DNA of 64,000 bases from Microbulbifer sp. VAAF005 (GTDB lineage Bacteria > Pseudomonadota > Gammaproteobacteria > Pseudomonadales > Cellvibrionaceae): contig NZ_CP120233.1 of NCBI RefSeq assembly GCF_030012985.1, forward strand, positions 5,203,001-5,267,000, in the 5' to 3' direction. Each line of letters starts with the position of its first letter. The first letter of the stretch is position 1. The position numbers were made by a program, and so were the translations under genes. Positions 8,757-18,858 of this stretch are shown here, one piece after another. The notes under the pieces are model-generated. The model was not told where the DNA came from and ran no database searches. It was given only the letters and a program-made list of their open reading frames with translations.

Positions 8757-10013
8757 CGGCGAGAATCCTCCTTTCTTGGCTAAACCCTACGAAATATAGG
8801 GCTGTTATTTCTCACTTTAGGAGGGAGAGATTATCATGGATCTTGTATTTTTAACTAGATTAAAAGGTGTCATTCGGAGGTTGGTTGCAAGGGGGGCAAT
8901 AAGTTTCATGCAGTTGCTGGTGGGCGTTGTTAATTTATTGTTAATACTCTAATGTCCAAAGGGTGATTCTATATGTAGCTCTTGGTATTGGCGATTTGAA
9001 CTTGGTTGTCGGTTTTTTGCCGTGAATGACATTAGTAAGATGGCCGTTAATTGTGTATTGATGGGCTGGGGTTGCAGCGGAGAATTATTTGTTATTTTGG
9101 CCTCAATAAGGATTTGTCTATATGCGCATAGATAAATAGATATGGGGCTTGAACAAATTTACTCTCTTCGCCTCTACTCGGTTGGTTTGGTCATAATTCG
9201 ACTCTAAGTTTCCAAGCAGTTGAAGGTAGAGGTTCCCAGGGGGCATTTTTATATGGGCGGGAAGGATTGCAGTGCTGAAGTGAATTCACTCTTTGGTGAT
9301 TTTATTGGTGGCCCATCAGGAGCTGGGCTCTCAATTAGTGACAATCTGAGGGGGATGACAATGACTGAATTATTAGGTCGGAGTTTTAGGTGAGAGTTTG
9401 CATTGCAAAACAGGAATATGCTTACTTGCACAGAGAGCAAAAAGATCCTTTTATATAAATTGCTTGAGCTTTAGAGGCTGGGTGAAGTGGCAATTTCAAA
9501 GAAGCTTATATTTTGTTGTTAGTGATTTGATATGAGTTCGTTTTCTTCTGAAAGTGGGAATATTTATATTTCGCAAGGTCAAAGGAGTTCAGTCCTATCT
9601 TAACGTTAGTGGAGGGGTTAATAGTTAAAACCAGGTGCAGACTTTCCTGTAGAGAGTAGGCTCGGGATACAATCAAAGAAACGCTCTTGTATTATTCAGC
9701 CTCGGTTTAAATGCAGGTGCTAGAGGGGTGTTCCTGCAGATGTCGCTGAAAAGTTCGTGAACTACGTCCCAATGAGAGTTTACTGACCGGACTATTTTTC
9801 TAATCTGATTTTCCTGCAAAGGAAATTTACCCCTTGCTTCTTATGCACTCAAGGCTTTGGATTGAATAGACACGTTATAACAAGGGGCTTTACGCTGGCC
9901 ACTCAAATACTCGATAATTGGCGCCCATACCACAGGCAGACATTTGTACAGGGTACAGTGAAGTGTCTTGTACCGGTGGCATTAGGAATTGTATTCAAGA
10001 CGTGGAGTGATCA
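8757..10013. other. Long non-coding gap between nhaA and cysC
   Basis: About 1.25 kb between divergent genes with no credible coding frame in either direction. It must contain both promoters. Near its right end the sequence TTGTACAGGGTAC...CTTGTACCGG carries two related GTAC-containing blocks (about 9945-9975) upstream of cysC, but I cannot assign a regulator. No transposase remnant was recognised. Confidence 0.5.
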
Positions 10014-10643
10014 GTGACGGCTACAGTTGAGCAAAAAGCGACCAATGTTCATTGGCATGAGGGTGATGTCACCCGTGAAAACCGGGCGAGCATCCTCGGC
10101 CACAAAGGCGTGACCCTTTGGTTTACCGGCCTTTCGGGCTCTGGTAAGAGCACTGTGGCTGTTGCGGTAGAGAAGGCTCTGGCTGCGCGTGGCGTGCTTA
10201 GCTACCGTCTGGATGGCGATAACATCCGCTTGGGCATCAACTCTAATCTTGGCTTCTCGGCTGAAGACCGCCAGGAAAATATCCGTCGTGTAGGCGAAAT
10301 TTCCAAGTTGTTCGCAGATACTGGCGTGGTTGTTCTATCCAGTTTTATCAGTCCATACCGCGAAGATCGCGATTTGGTAAGAAAGATGCACGAAGCAGGT
10401 GACCTTCCTTACATGGAGGTATTCGTAGATTGCCCGCTGAAGGAAGCTGAGGCGCGTGATCCCAAAGGTCTGTATAAGAAAGCCCGCGCAGGTGAGATCA
10501 AAGGCTTTACTGGTATTGATGACCCCTATGAGGCGCCAGTTTCACCTGAGTTACACCTGAACACTGCTGAGATGACTCTTGAGGAGGAGGTTGAAGTGAT
10601 TCTCTCTACTCTCCAGGAGAAAGGTATTATCGCTAAAGACTAA
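10014..10643 (+). CDS. cysC: Adenylyl-sulfate (APS) kinase
   Basis: Phosphorylates adenosine 5'-phosphosulfate with ATP to give PAPS, the sulfate donor for sulfotransferases and for assimilatory reduction. The GTG start at 10014 has GGAG upstream. The Walker A loop GLSGSGKST lies at about residues 40-48, followed by DGDNIRLGI and by [12 protein letters not shown], all typical of CysC. Length (209 residues) is normal for a stand-alone kinase. CysN and CysD are not adjacent, so APS must come from elsewhere. With three sulfotransferase-like genes within 15 kb, this copy may be devoted to polysaccharide sulfation; that link is inference. Confidence 0.95.
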   Translation: MTATVEQKATNVHWHEGDVTRENRASILGHKGVTLWFTGLSGSGKSTVAVAVEKALAARGVLSYRLDGDNIRLGINSNLGFSAEDRQENIRRVGEISKLFADTGVVVLSSFISPYREDRDLVRKMHEAGDLPYMEVFVDCPLKEAEARDPKGLYKKARAGEIKGFTGIDDPYEAPVSPELHLNTAEMTLEEEVEVILSTLQEKGIIAKD

Positions 10644-10660
10644 GCGGTACTATTCGTGAG

Positions 10661-10688
10661 AAGGGAGATCATTCGGTCTCCCTTTTTT
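10661..10688 (+). terminator. Rho-independent terminator of cysC
   Basis: AAGGGAGA and TCTCCCTT form an eight-pair stem with an eight-base loop, followed by a run of six T. It lies 17 bases after the cysC stop codon. Confidence 0.9.
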
Positions 10689-10839
10689 GTTTTTGTCACA
10701 AAGATATTTGCGCTGTTGCGCATTGCTCAACAAGTCCTTCCTATCTTCAAGTCTCTCTTGGCGCCAACTGTCAGTAGCCTGGGACATCCGTTCATATACT
10801 CAAGCTGTACAGAAAGTGATGTTCCCTGTGGAGGCGCTT

Positions 10840-13204
10840 ATGTCCGTAAGGAGAGGCTGGATACTCTCTATTTTGCTCTTGGTGCTAATAGGCCTGGGGG
10901 CGGCAGCATGGTATGGGTATAATCAGCTGCCAAAAGTCCATGGGAGCGTAGATGCTCCGGTGTTGGGTGTTCCTGAAGGGGGCTGGACTATCAACCTATA
11001 GCTGCCTATTCCGGCCCTCATCCGAGAATGATGTCCCGCCCGCCTGAATATTTTCCCTTTCCTATTGGGTTAGGGGAGTTGGGACCTGTGGAGACTCTAT
11101 TTAGTGGCCCGTCTAGGTACCCTCTCTATTGCGGGAAAAACAATATTACAAATAAGCAGCCCCTGGTAGACAACCAAAATGGGGAAGGGGTGCCCATTTT
11201 TGCTCTAAACGATAAGGGCAGGAAGACAAAAGAGGTTATTGGGTATAGCCGGGATTGCAGTCACGCTACTGAAGTTACCTATTTTTATCGAAGCACTACC
11301 GATGGCCAGTTTCACTATATGCATGAGGCCAGAAATGATATCGACAAAGTGACGGTAAACGGAAAACAGGTGGATTTTATTGTTCGCGTGGAGACGGGCA
11401 CGATCAATCGTCACTTTTATGCGATAGCTGTGTTAAGGGGAGAGGGTGAGTCTGCGAGTAAGCCAAGTGGTAGCAATTGGAATAAACGGTTGATTTATCA
11501 GTTTCGTGGTGGCGTGGGTATAGGGGGGCGCCAGGGAAAGATTAACAAAGGAGATATCACCACGCGGCGAATGGATGAGCTTGCGCGCGGTTATGCGATT
11601 GTCTATTCGACCGCCAATCAGACTAGAAATCACTACAATATGTGGCTGGCGGAAGACACTGCTCGCAGGGTAAAAAAGCAATTTGAATCGTTGTACGGTG
11701 AACCGATGTACACGGTTGGTATTGGGGGGTCAGGGGGGCGATTCAGCAGTATCTATTTGCACAGAATGCTCCTGGCCTTTTGGATGCCGCTATCCCCCTC
11801 TATTCCTATCCGGATATGGTATCCCAAACTATTTACGCCTTTGACTGTGAGCCGCTGGAGTATTTCTTTGACATAGTGGATAGTTCGAATCAGCGTTGGA
11901 AAAAAGCTGAAGAGCGGACTGTTATTCAGGGGTTGGCAGCCAGTGAAAATGGATCGAGCAAATTTGGAGTGCTGAGCTTTTTCGCTGGGATTTTTGATAG
12001 CCGCTACCGAAATAAGATGCAAGGAAGTACTGAGTGCGTTGAGGGGTGGCGAGGCTTGGTACCACTGGTCAACAATCCTAACTTTGTTCACTTTGCGAAG
12101 AGTTTTGCATCGGAACTTGTCCCAAAAGTACATTGGACTCACTGGGAAGACCTGCGACAGTTTTATGGTGCCAGTGCATCGGGGTATGCAAATAGCTCTT
12201 GGGATAATGAGGGGGTTCAATACGGACTAAAAGCCCTGGTGAATGGCGAAATTAACATAGATACATTTCTACGCGTTAATGCTGCTGTAGGTGGCTGGAA
12301 AGCACCAGAAAATCAGAGCCAAGAGCAATTGTGGTTTATGAATGGAAATATGTTTCCTGTTCGCCTATCTCTTTGGAGTGAGCAAAACCTTAATATGGGA
12401 ACACTTCAAAACCCGGCGAAGCGCAGTCGAGCAAGCCTGGAGACTATTAATGGGATATATCGTTCCGGCCATGTTTTCCTCGGAGATGTAGAGATCCCCA
12501 TCATTGATTTACGGCATTACTTGGATAAAGAGCCGGATATGCACCATAGCTCAGCATCTTTCTCTGCACGCGAGCGTATTCGGCGCGCTCGTGGGCATGC
12601 AGAAAATCAATTGATCTGGATGAGTGACAAAGGTTATAACCCATTGCATGAGGCGCTAGACCTTATTGATCGCTGGATGCTGAACATTATGAAAAATCCA
12701 GGTAAAGGTGTGGTGGAAAACCGTCCGGATGATGCTAATGATCGATGCTTCGACAAGAAAGGAAATTTGCTGGCGTCAGGGGATGATGTCTGGAATGGTT
12801 CCTGGAATAGCCAAGCTCCTGGTAAATGTATGAGGGTATACCCGATCCATAGTACTTCAAGACAAGTGGCGGGAGCGCCAGTGACTGATGATGTCTTTAA
12901 GTGTGCACTGCAGCCGGTTGAGAGAGCTTTGGCGAAGGGTATTTATGGTCCATTCACAGAGGAAATTTCTAGTCGTGTAGTAGATCTAAAGCGGATTTTT
13001 CCAACCGGTGTGTGCAATTATAATGAGCAAGACCTTGCCCGCCCTAAAGAGCAGTTGATACCGAGGGAGATGCCAGTGAAGATTGCCGGTCATCTACTTG
13101 ACCCTGACTATCGTCAGGGGAAGGTATTGCAAGGGGCAAGCACTGATGAGGTGGAAATGAGAGGAATACCAGTCTCTTTACCAGACGATTCGGACGAAAA
13201 TTGA
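10840..13204 (+). CDS. DUF6351-type secreted protein, frameshifted twice as assembled
   Basis: Reading across two one-base gaps gives a protein of about 788 residues. It opens with a membrane anchor or signal (WILSILLLVLIGLGAAAWYG), with GGAGG before the ATG at 10840. The first frame ends early at 11001; one more G in the G5 run at 10978-10982 restores DYQPIAAYSGPH. The second break is in the G6 run at 11733-11738; one more G gives GSGGAIQQYLFAQNAPG. The body shows hallmarks I associate with DUF6351: VTYFYRST, RVETGTINR, GVQYGLKAL, DRWMLNI and an end with FPTGVCNY. GIGGSGG with its Ser resembles a hydrolase nucleophile elbow, so an esterase-like activity is possible but unproven. Both breaks are in G runs, so sequencing error is likelier than true loss; slippage-based phase variation is an alternative. 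Confidence 0.7.
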
Positions 13205-13233
13205 CCGCGTATAAATATTTGGCGCGAAAATTG

Positions 13234-13261
13234 TTGACAGAAATCTACAGTCGGGTAATAT
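13234..13261 (+). promoter_or_regulatory. Sigma-70 promoter of the tRNA pair
   Basis: TTGACA at 13234-13239 and TAATAT at 13256-13261 are separated by 16 bases. A GC-rich discriminator (CGCCTCGC) follows, as in stringently controlled tRNA promoters. The first tRNA begins 44 bases downstream. Confidence 0.8.
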
Positions 13262-13304
13262 TCGCCTCGCTCAAGGGGGCACGGCCTCAAAAACAAAGAG
13301 CAGC

Positions 13305-13380
13305 GGGTGGTTAGCTCAGTTGGGAGAGCGACGGCCTTACAAGCCGTAGGTCACAGGTTCGACCCCTGTACCACCCACCA
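13305..13380 (+). tRNA. tRNA-Val (anticodon TAC)
   Basis: A complete 76-base cloverleaf with encoded CCA. The acceptor stem pairs GGGTGGT with ACCACCC. The anticodon stem ACGGC/GCCGT encloses the loop CTTACAA, giving anticodon TAC for valine. The T-arm GGTTCGACCC is canonical. Confidence 0.97.
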
Positions 13381-13407
13381 AACTTCCCAAAGGAAGTTTA
13401 CTACCGA

Positions 13408-13484
13408 GGACCGGTAGTTCAGTTGGTTAGAATGCCGGCCTGTCACGCCGGAGGTCGCGGGTTCGAGTCCCGTCCGGTCCGCCA
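13408..13484 (+). tRNA. tRNA-Asp (anticodon GTC)
   Basis: A 77-base cloverleaf with encoded CCA, 27 bases after tRNA-Val and clearly in the same transcript. The anticodon stem CCGGC/GCCGG holds the loop CTGTCAC, so the anticodon is GTC for aspartate. The acceptor GGACCGG pairs with CCGGTCC. Confidence 0.97.
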
Positions 13485-13486
13485 GA

Positions 13487-13525
13487 CACAAAAAAGCCCT
13501 CACATGTGAGGGCTTTTTTGTGTCT
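13487..13525 (+). terminator. Terminator of the tRNA operon
   Basis: The palindrome centred on GCCCTCACATGTGAGGGC is flanked by A6 on the left and T6 on the right. It lies directly after the CCA end of tRNA-Asp. Confidence 0.92.
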
Positions 13526-13893
13526 GGCTGTTGCAGGTTTAGCTCTATTGCTGGACCTTGTGATTGACGCGGACTTTTTGGGTCGGCAGACTCGTAAAGG
13601 GCTTGGGTTAGTGCTCTCTATGCAAGTGGTCCATTCTTCTTTTTTGGCTCAAGCTTTTCTTTAATTTTTTCGAAAAGGCTAAGACCATCATTTCTATCAT
13701 TTGCGTGAAAGTTTCCGGCCTCTTTGAGGAGGGGTATCCAAGGAGTCTCTGAAATATCTCTGCGGGTTTTGAGAGTCCGCGAGGTTTGTAGGGGGAGTGG
13801 GGTTGCTCGGGGTTCCCTGGCTTGATGCTTGTGGATATTTTGCGATACACAATTATCATTCTTTCCTAGTTAATAGTCTTGCATGGTTGCTCA
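13526..13893. other. Non-coding gap
   Basis: About 370 bases between the tRNA terminator and the deaminase-like gene. A minus-strand frame of 83 codons (13608-13859) is open here but has no recognisable protein character or ribosome site, so I do not call it. No other structure was seen. Confidence 0.4.
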
Positions 13894-14871
13894 ATGCTTT
13901 CTGGTTTCCTGTCTTGTTTAAATGTTGATGCTTTTACAAAAGCTGCACTGGAAGTCCCTTATCAGTTGGTGGGTAGTGATTTATTTCCTGGTATAGAGCT
14001 ATGGGTGAGAAGAGATGACCTTCTTGATCCGCTAATCTCTGGCAATAAAGCCTATAAACTCCTTTATAACCTATTGGAGCTAGAGGCTCGCCAATTGGGG
14101 ACCGTTGTAACTTGCGGTGGAGCCTGGTCGAATCATGTTCATGCTGTTGCAGCTGCAGGGGCTCGTTTTGGTTTTGACGCAGTGGGTGTAATTCGAGGGG
14201 AGCGAGCGCATAGGTTAAGTGCAACTTTACAAGATGCAGAGCGTTTCGGGATGAAGTTGATTTTTGTATCCAGAGAGCAATATCGTCGAAGAGGGGAGGC
14301 GAGCTTCATTAGTGAAATTGGAGTGGACGAGGAGTCGGCGTTATTTGTTCCCGAAGGGGGATCTAACTATATAGGCGTGAGGGGGGCAAGAGTTCTAGGT
14401 GAAATAATTTTAAGGAGTGCTCCAGTCGGATTTGATCAGGTCTGGACGGCTTGTGGTACAGGAGCTACTTTCGCGGGGTTAGCCTCAGGCCTCAAGGGTA
14501 TTTCGACAGTGGGTGTTGAAGTGCTAAAGGCGGGAAACAGTATATTGAGAGATGCTGCTACCTGGTTGCCCCAGGAGGGAGAAATCGCACGTCTTGACGC
14601 AACTCATAAGATTCTTACAGACGAAGCAGGCGGCATTCACCACCGGCTGCTTTCGGGCTATCACTGTGGAGGTTATGCAAAGTACCCGGAGGAGTTGCGG
14701 CGATTTCAGGACGAGTTAGAGGTTGAGACGGGTATTCCACTAGACCCAGTTTATACGGCTAAGTTGCTATTTGCATTATCAAATAGTGCAAAAAATAGTC
14801 GGCTTCGAAAGGGTAGTAAGATATTAGCTATCCACTCAGGAGGGTTGCAAGGTCGACGTGGTATTGCTTGA
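13894..14871 (+). CDS. PLP-dependent deaminase/desulfhydrase, ACC deaminase / D-cysteine desulfhydrase family
   Basis: A fold-type II pyridoxal-phosphate enzyme of the 1-aminocyclopropane-1-carboxylate deaminase / D-cysteine desulfhydrase family. WVRRDDLLDPLISGNKAYKL contains the PLP-binding Lys context (GNKxxKL). It is followed by CGGAWSNH, the cofactor and substrate loop, and FVPEGGSN. The region around VWTACGTGATFAGL is the glycine-rich phosphate-binding loop. The last residues before the end (AIHSGGLQG) are also typical. The length, about 325 residues, is normal. The first ATG in frame at 13894 is preferred; a TTG at 13879 is possible and no strong ribosome site favours either. Substrate cannot be told from the sequence by eye. 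It precedes nadK but with a gap of about 180 bases, so it is probably a separate unit. Confidence 0.85.
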   Translation: MLSGFLSCLNVDAFTKAALEVPYQLVGSDLFPGIELWVRRDDLLDPLISGNKAYKLLYNLLELEARQLGTVVTCGGAWSNHVHAVAAAGARFGFDAVGVIRGERAHRLSATLQDAERFGMKLIFVSREQYRRRGEASFISEIGVDEESALFVPEGGSNYIGVRGARVLGEIILRSAPVGFDQVWTACGTGATFAGLASGLKGISTVGVEVLKAGNSILRDAATWLPQEGEIARLDATHKILTDEAGGIHHRLLSGYHCGGYAKYPEELRRFQDELEVETGIPLDPVYTAKLLFALSNSAKNSRLRKGSKILAIHSGGLQGRRGIA

Positions 14872-15051
14872 ACATCTGCTATTTTTCGCTAAGCCAGCGA
14901 ACAATGGAACTACGGTGTTCGACTCATCTATAGGCCTGCGGCATAATAGTCAGTTCTGTGCTGCCAGGCCTTACTCGGTGCTGAAGGTGCGACTTGATCG
15001 TTGTGTTGTTGTGGCCAAAAAGGCTGGTTGAAGTGCCGAAAGGGAGGGGCC

Positions 15052-15921
15052 GTGTCGGAATTTCAGAATATAGGGCTGATCGGCCGAACAGAAAGTAAAA
15101 ACGCAGTTTCGTCTCTAAAGCGCCTGATAGCTTACCTTGAGAGAGAGGGTTACAGTGTGGTGCTGGAGGAAGGCACAGCTTCCTGCGTTTCGTCCCACAG
15201 CGCGCGGGTGTCTACCAGAGATAAACTGGGTGAGCTATGCGATCTTGTAATTGTTGTTGGAGGAGATGGCAGTCTCCTTGGAGCGGCCAGATCTCTGGCC
15301 CGCTATAGCGTTCCTCTTTTGGGCATTAATCGTGGCCGCTTAGGTTTTCTTACAGATATCACGCCTGATCAGGTAGAGCAAAAGGTTGGCGAAGTCTTGT
15401 CCGGTAAATACATGGCGGAAAGCCGGTTTTTACTAGATATGTCAGTCACTCGTGACGGTAGACCTGTTGGGAAGGGCTCGGCATTAAATGACGTGGTTCT
15501 TCACCCGGGTGAATTTATAAGGATGATAGAGTTTGATCTCTATATCGATGGTCAGTTTGTTTATACGCAGCGATCAGACGGCCTAATTATTTCGACCCCA
15601 ACGGGCTCTACTGCATATGCGCTCTCCGGAGGGGGGCCCATTATGCATCCTAAGTTAGATGCAATAGTTCTGGTTCCCCTGAACCCCCACACTTTAAGCA
15701 GTCGCCCGATTGTTGTGGAGGGTAGTAGCGAATTCAAGTTGATCGTGGGGGAGCAAAATGTAGCAAAGCCCTATATTACTTGTGATGGACATGATCAGGT
15801 GGTAACGGAGCCTGGAGATGTTATTCGGGTCCATAAGAAGCCGCATCGCCTTACATTGATTCACCCCATTGATCATAACTTTTATGAGACTTGTAGGTCT
15901 AAACTCGGGTGGGCTGAATAA
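15052..15921 (+). CDS. nadK: NAD kinase
   Basis: Phosphorylates NAD to NADP using ATP or polyphosphate; essential in most bacteria and cytoplasmic. The signature VVGGDGSLL, the catalytic GGDG loop, is at about residues 65-73, and the second motif block SDGLIISTPTGSTAYALSGGGP follows near residues 175-196. I chose the GTG at 15052 because GGGAGG lies just upstream and the product then starts at the usual place (MSEFQNIGLIGR); the frame is open further back without a ribosome site. The length of 289 residues fits the family. Confidence 0.95.
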   Translation: MSEFQNIGLIGRTESKNAVSSLKRLIAYLEREGYSVVLEEGTASCVSSHSARVSTRDKLGELCDLVIVVGGDGSLLGAARSLARYSVPLLGINRGRLGFLTDITPDQVEQKVGEVLSGKYMAESRFLLDMSVTRDGRPVGKGSALNDVVLHPGEFIRMIEFDLYIDGQFVYTQRSDGLIISTPTGSTAYALSGGGPIMHPKLDAIVLVPLNPHTLSSRPIVVEGSSEFKLIVGEQNVAKPYITCDGHDQVVTEPGDVIRVHKKPHRLTLIHPIDHNFYETCRSKLGWAE

Positions 15922-16095
15922 AATTTTGATTGTAGTAATTGGGCTTATGGGTATTCTGGCAGCTTGTTTTTAGGGTGGGTATTGAAAGTGGGGCGCTAAA
16001 TTGCTGCATGCAAACTATAGGATCGGTATGGATTTACATCGAGCAAGTCGTGCAGATTTGAGTGTGCCTTATTTATTATAGTAGGTGGAGTAGGT

Positions 16096-17208
16096 ATGAA
16101 CTTAGTTATTTTTATTGGGCATCACAAGGTTGGGTCAACATCCCTACAAACCTTCTTAACGAATAATTTTCTTACATTAATCAATAGGGGTGTTTTATAC
16201 CCGGCGGTTGAAAGTAAAGGGATGGCAAGTAACTTGTTGCGGGCCGTGAAAGGAAAGGATCTAGGTGGGCCTACACATATAAATATCCGCGAACCCCATA
16301 ATGCCTTAGCTTTCAGAATGATGTCTGAGTCAGCTAACTCTTGGCGTATACCTCCTTATCACACCGGACTTCCGTCTGTTCACCAAATGCTTTTGATAAT
16401 AAAAGAGCAAATTGCCGCGTTAACCCCATCAACAGTAGTTCTTTGCTCTGAGGTATTCTCTAATTTTGGAGTGCGATGCCCTGAAATGATTGAAAGGTTA
16501 AAGGCGGAGCTGGGTATTTCGGACGTCACGATAGTGTGTACACTTCGACGGCCAGATGAATATTTGGCATCTTGGCACTCTCAAAGGCTTCGCTTTGGGC
16601 ATAAGATGGGCGCTTTGAGGGATGATGGCCTAGAGGAGTACTTGTCAGATATACACTTTAATTACCGATCACTGTTAGAGCCCTGGGTAAAGGAGTTCCC
16701 GCAAGCAAAATTTGCAATTCGAAGCTATTCTGACGTTTTGGGTGAAGGTGGTTCAATTATAGATTTCTTTAAGCAAGCGGGGCTAGAAAAGAAAATTAAA
16801 GGTTTAAGTACAAAGAGTATTTCTGCAAACCAAAGTATACATCTTGGGTTGCTTGAGGTTGGCAGGTTGGCGCTCCATCATCTTGAAACAGAAAGTGCCA
16901 GAATGCTATGTCGAAAGATGATAAAAATTTCCTCTAAAGTTGATTTGCCTCCGAGTAAACAGATCGAGTTGTTTGGACCAGAAAAGAGAGAATTTCTATT
17001 CTCTGAATTTCAGCCAGTTCATGACTACCTGAACAAGCTTACTGGTAAGCGGTCTTTCTTTGAAGATATAGATAAAGTGAAGGAAGTGAAACCCTACCCT
17101 GAAATTGAGACTGCGCGAGATGGAGTTAAGCAGGTTTGGAAGCTTCTTAGAGGGGAGCTGACTGAGCCGGCAGTAAAAGATTTTCTCAAGAATATAGATA
17201 TCCATTGA
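16096..17208 (+). CDS. Sulfotransferase-like protein (PAPS-dependent type)
   Basis: A 370-residue protein starting MNLVIFIGHHKVGSTSLQ. The KVGSTS loop is the 5'-phosphosulfate-binding site of sulfotransferases. The segment VCTLRRPDEYLASWHSQ matches the 3'-phosphate-binding motif, with its Arg and the Ser seven or so residues on. VVLCSEVF is a strand common in this group. GGAG precedes the ATG. It stands alone on the plus strand, after nadK and ahead of a 1.6-kb empty stretch and the polysaccharide island, to which I think it belongs functionally. The acceptor is unknown. Two more sulfotransferase-like genes with the same N-terminal architecture lie on the opposite strand nearby. Confidence 0.75.
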   Translation: MNLVIFIGHHKVGSTSLQTFLTNNFLTLINRGVLYPAVESKGMASNLLRAVKGKDLGGPTHINIREPHNALAFRMMSESANSWRIPPYHTGLPSVHQMLLIIKEQIAALTPSTVVLCSEVFSNFGVRCPEMIERLKAELGISDVTIVCTLRRPDEYLASWHSQRLRFGHKMGALRDDGLEEYLSDIHFNYRSLLEPWVKEFPQAKFAIRSYSDVLGEGGSIIDFFKQAGLEKKIKGLSTKSISANQSIHLGLLEVGRLALHHLETESARMLCRKMIKISSKVDLPPSKQIELFGPEKREFLFSEFQPVHDYLNKLTGKRSFFEDIDKVKEVKPYPEIETARDGVKQVWKLLRGELTEPAVKDFLKNIDIH

Positions 17209-18858
17209 GGGTGGTATTGCTCACTTATTCCATGAGTGCATACTCATAAGGTTGCCAGTAAAAATCTTAGTTGGGTTTTGGTGCTAAAGTTATGCCCCAT
17301 GCCGGGAGTTGGCCAGAGTTAGTTTAACTGCTCAAATCTGTAAAATCCCTTCATCAAAGCGGGGGTTACTCGCTTTGATGAGGGCGCCTATACCTAGAGG
17401 TAAAGTCTTGGGTAAACCCTGTGATGCGATGCTGGTGATCGCATCATCAGATGCTTGATTGGATTGCTAAATCTGGCAGCTGAGCTTGAAAATGTCTCCA
17501 AAACTGTGTATGGCGGGAGTTTTCTGTCGATACTATAAGGCTGTTTCGGGTAATTATTTGTCTGCCCTTCTTGGTATTATTCTATGTGGCGTGGTGCTAA
17601 ATATGATATCAGTTTGGGATGGTGTGATCATCAGTTGTTCTTGGGCGGAAAAAGTGAAATAGGGGTTGCCAAGATAAATGCTAGCTCCCCGCGATTTAAT
17701 ACTGTTTGTGAGGGCTACTTTAAAACTATTCTACAATAAGTCTATTGCTCATCATTATAAGATTAATAAGTCGAAAGAGGGGTGTGAAAATATCTAGGAG
17801 AATGGCAGGTATATTTTAATAGTGATTACACTTACTGGAATAAAAAATGTTGTGGTGCATGTTTATATTTTAAAAAGTCGAAAGGAAAAAATGACAAGTT
17901 GAATTTAGGTTGTCAGAATTACGTCCAAAAATGGATGATTGTTACATTTACTCTAAGTTGAGGTGTGTTATGGTTGATGTCGATTGTCAATCTTAGGTAG
18001 GAGCTCCCAGCTTTACCAGTGTAATTAACTCCTCACATCAATTGATCGACGCTTTATAATTTATCTGTTACCGTTGCGCCTAAGTTTTATATGGACTTAT
18101 GGGCTTTCCGGACCCCCCTTTATGTAGACAGTAGACTATTTTTATTCAATCTGCTTTCTGCCTCAGAGTATTCTCATTGAAGTTAAATATCTTGGAAGTC
18201 TCTGAGGAAAATAACCAGATACCTATATGATTAATTGAGGGGCATTACTCTCCAAAGATTGTAAGCAGAGAGTGGGAAATTTAAGGTCCTTGGCCTCCCT
18301 ATTATGTTTCTTTGCTCCAAAAATTTATTTTCTTTTTGCTGTTTTGACTTAAAATCCATTGAATTTACAGTCTCAAATAGGTTGAAGTAATAAGTTGGCA
18401 GGTAAATAAAAATTTCTCGAGAAAGCTACATTATTTACACTCGGATGAAATAGGTGGTGAGTGGTTCAGTTTTGGTTCTGTATAATTGTGGCTGGGTCGG
18501 TCTTTCCGGACGTTTGGTAATTGAAATGCAAAAGGATTGAAGGTAAGTGGCGGAGCATAAAAGCTTTTAATCAGATCGGCGCTGAATTTATTGTTGTGTG
18601 ACTACTTGAGCCGTTAGAGCTTGGTAAGCTAGAGGTAGTAAAGCACAATTTAGTAGTGAAATCATGCCTTACTGAAAAGCTATTAAGCTACATGTTTGGT
18701 TTATTCGGTAATAAGGTTAGATTTATTTTGTAGTCGGATGGAGTACTCGTTGCACTTTTTCTGTATGTGCGGCCCATTTGGTCGCAGAGTAAGTGCTGCG
18801 TTCATTAGTAAAGAGGCGGTCTCCATGTGTTTATTTTCAAGCTCAATTGCGAGGCGCT
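17209..18858. other. 1.65-kb AT-rich region without recognisable genes
   Basis: No convincing gene is visible in this stretch between two sulfotransferase genes. A Cys-containing open stretch at about 17785-17960 lacks a start codon and ribosome site. Two hairpins lie at the left end (see 17351-17445). CTTTCCGGAC occurs near 18100 and again near 18510 on the same strand, a hint of old insertion-sequence ends, but no transposase remnant was found. The region may be the scar of deletions within the island. Confidence 0.45.
17351..17445. repeat. Pair of inverted repeats after the sulfotransferase gene
   Basis: TCATCAAAGCG (17351-17361) pairs perfectly with CGCTTTGATGA (17371-17381). Shortly after, GATGCGAT (17423-17430) pairs with ATCGCATC (17438-17445). 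Neither is followed by a T run, so they are weak candidates for simple terminators. Confidence 0.55.

Noticed and set aside
10656..10922. 88-codon open frame after cysC
   Set aside because: It starts inside the cysC terminator and overlaps the better-supported membrane-anchor start of the DUF6351 gene at 10840. No ribosome site.
13608..13859. 83-codon minus-strand frame after the tRNA operon
   Set aside because: No ribosome site, no recognisable family and low-quality composition. Treated as chance.
17785..17960. Cys-rich open stretch (contains NKKCCGACLYF)
   Set aside because: No start codon or Shine-Dalgarno in frame and only about 60 codons. May be a gene fragment, but not supportable.
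18095..18530. Repeated CTTTCCGGAC as possible insertion-sequence ends
   Set aside because: The two copies are in the same orientation, there is no transposase remnant between or beside them, and no target duplication was seen.
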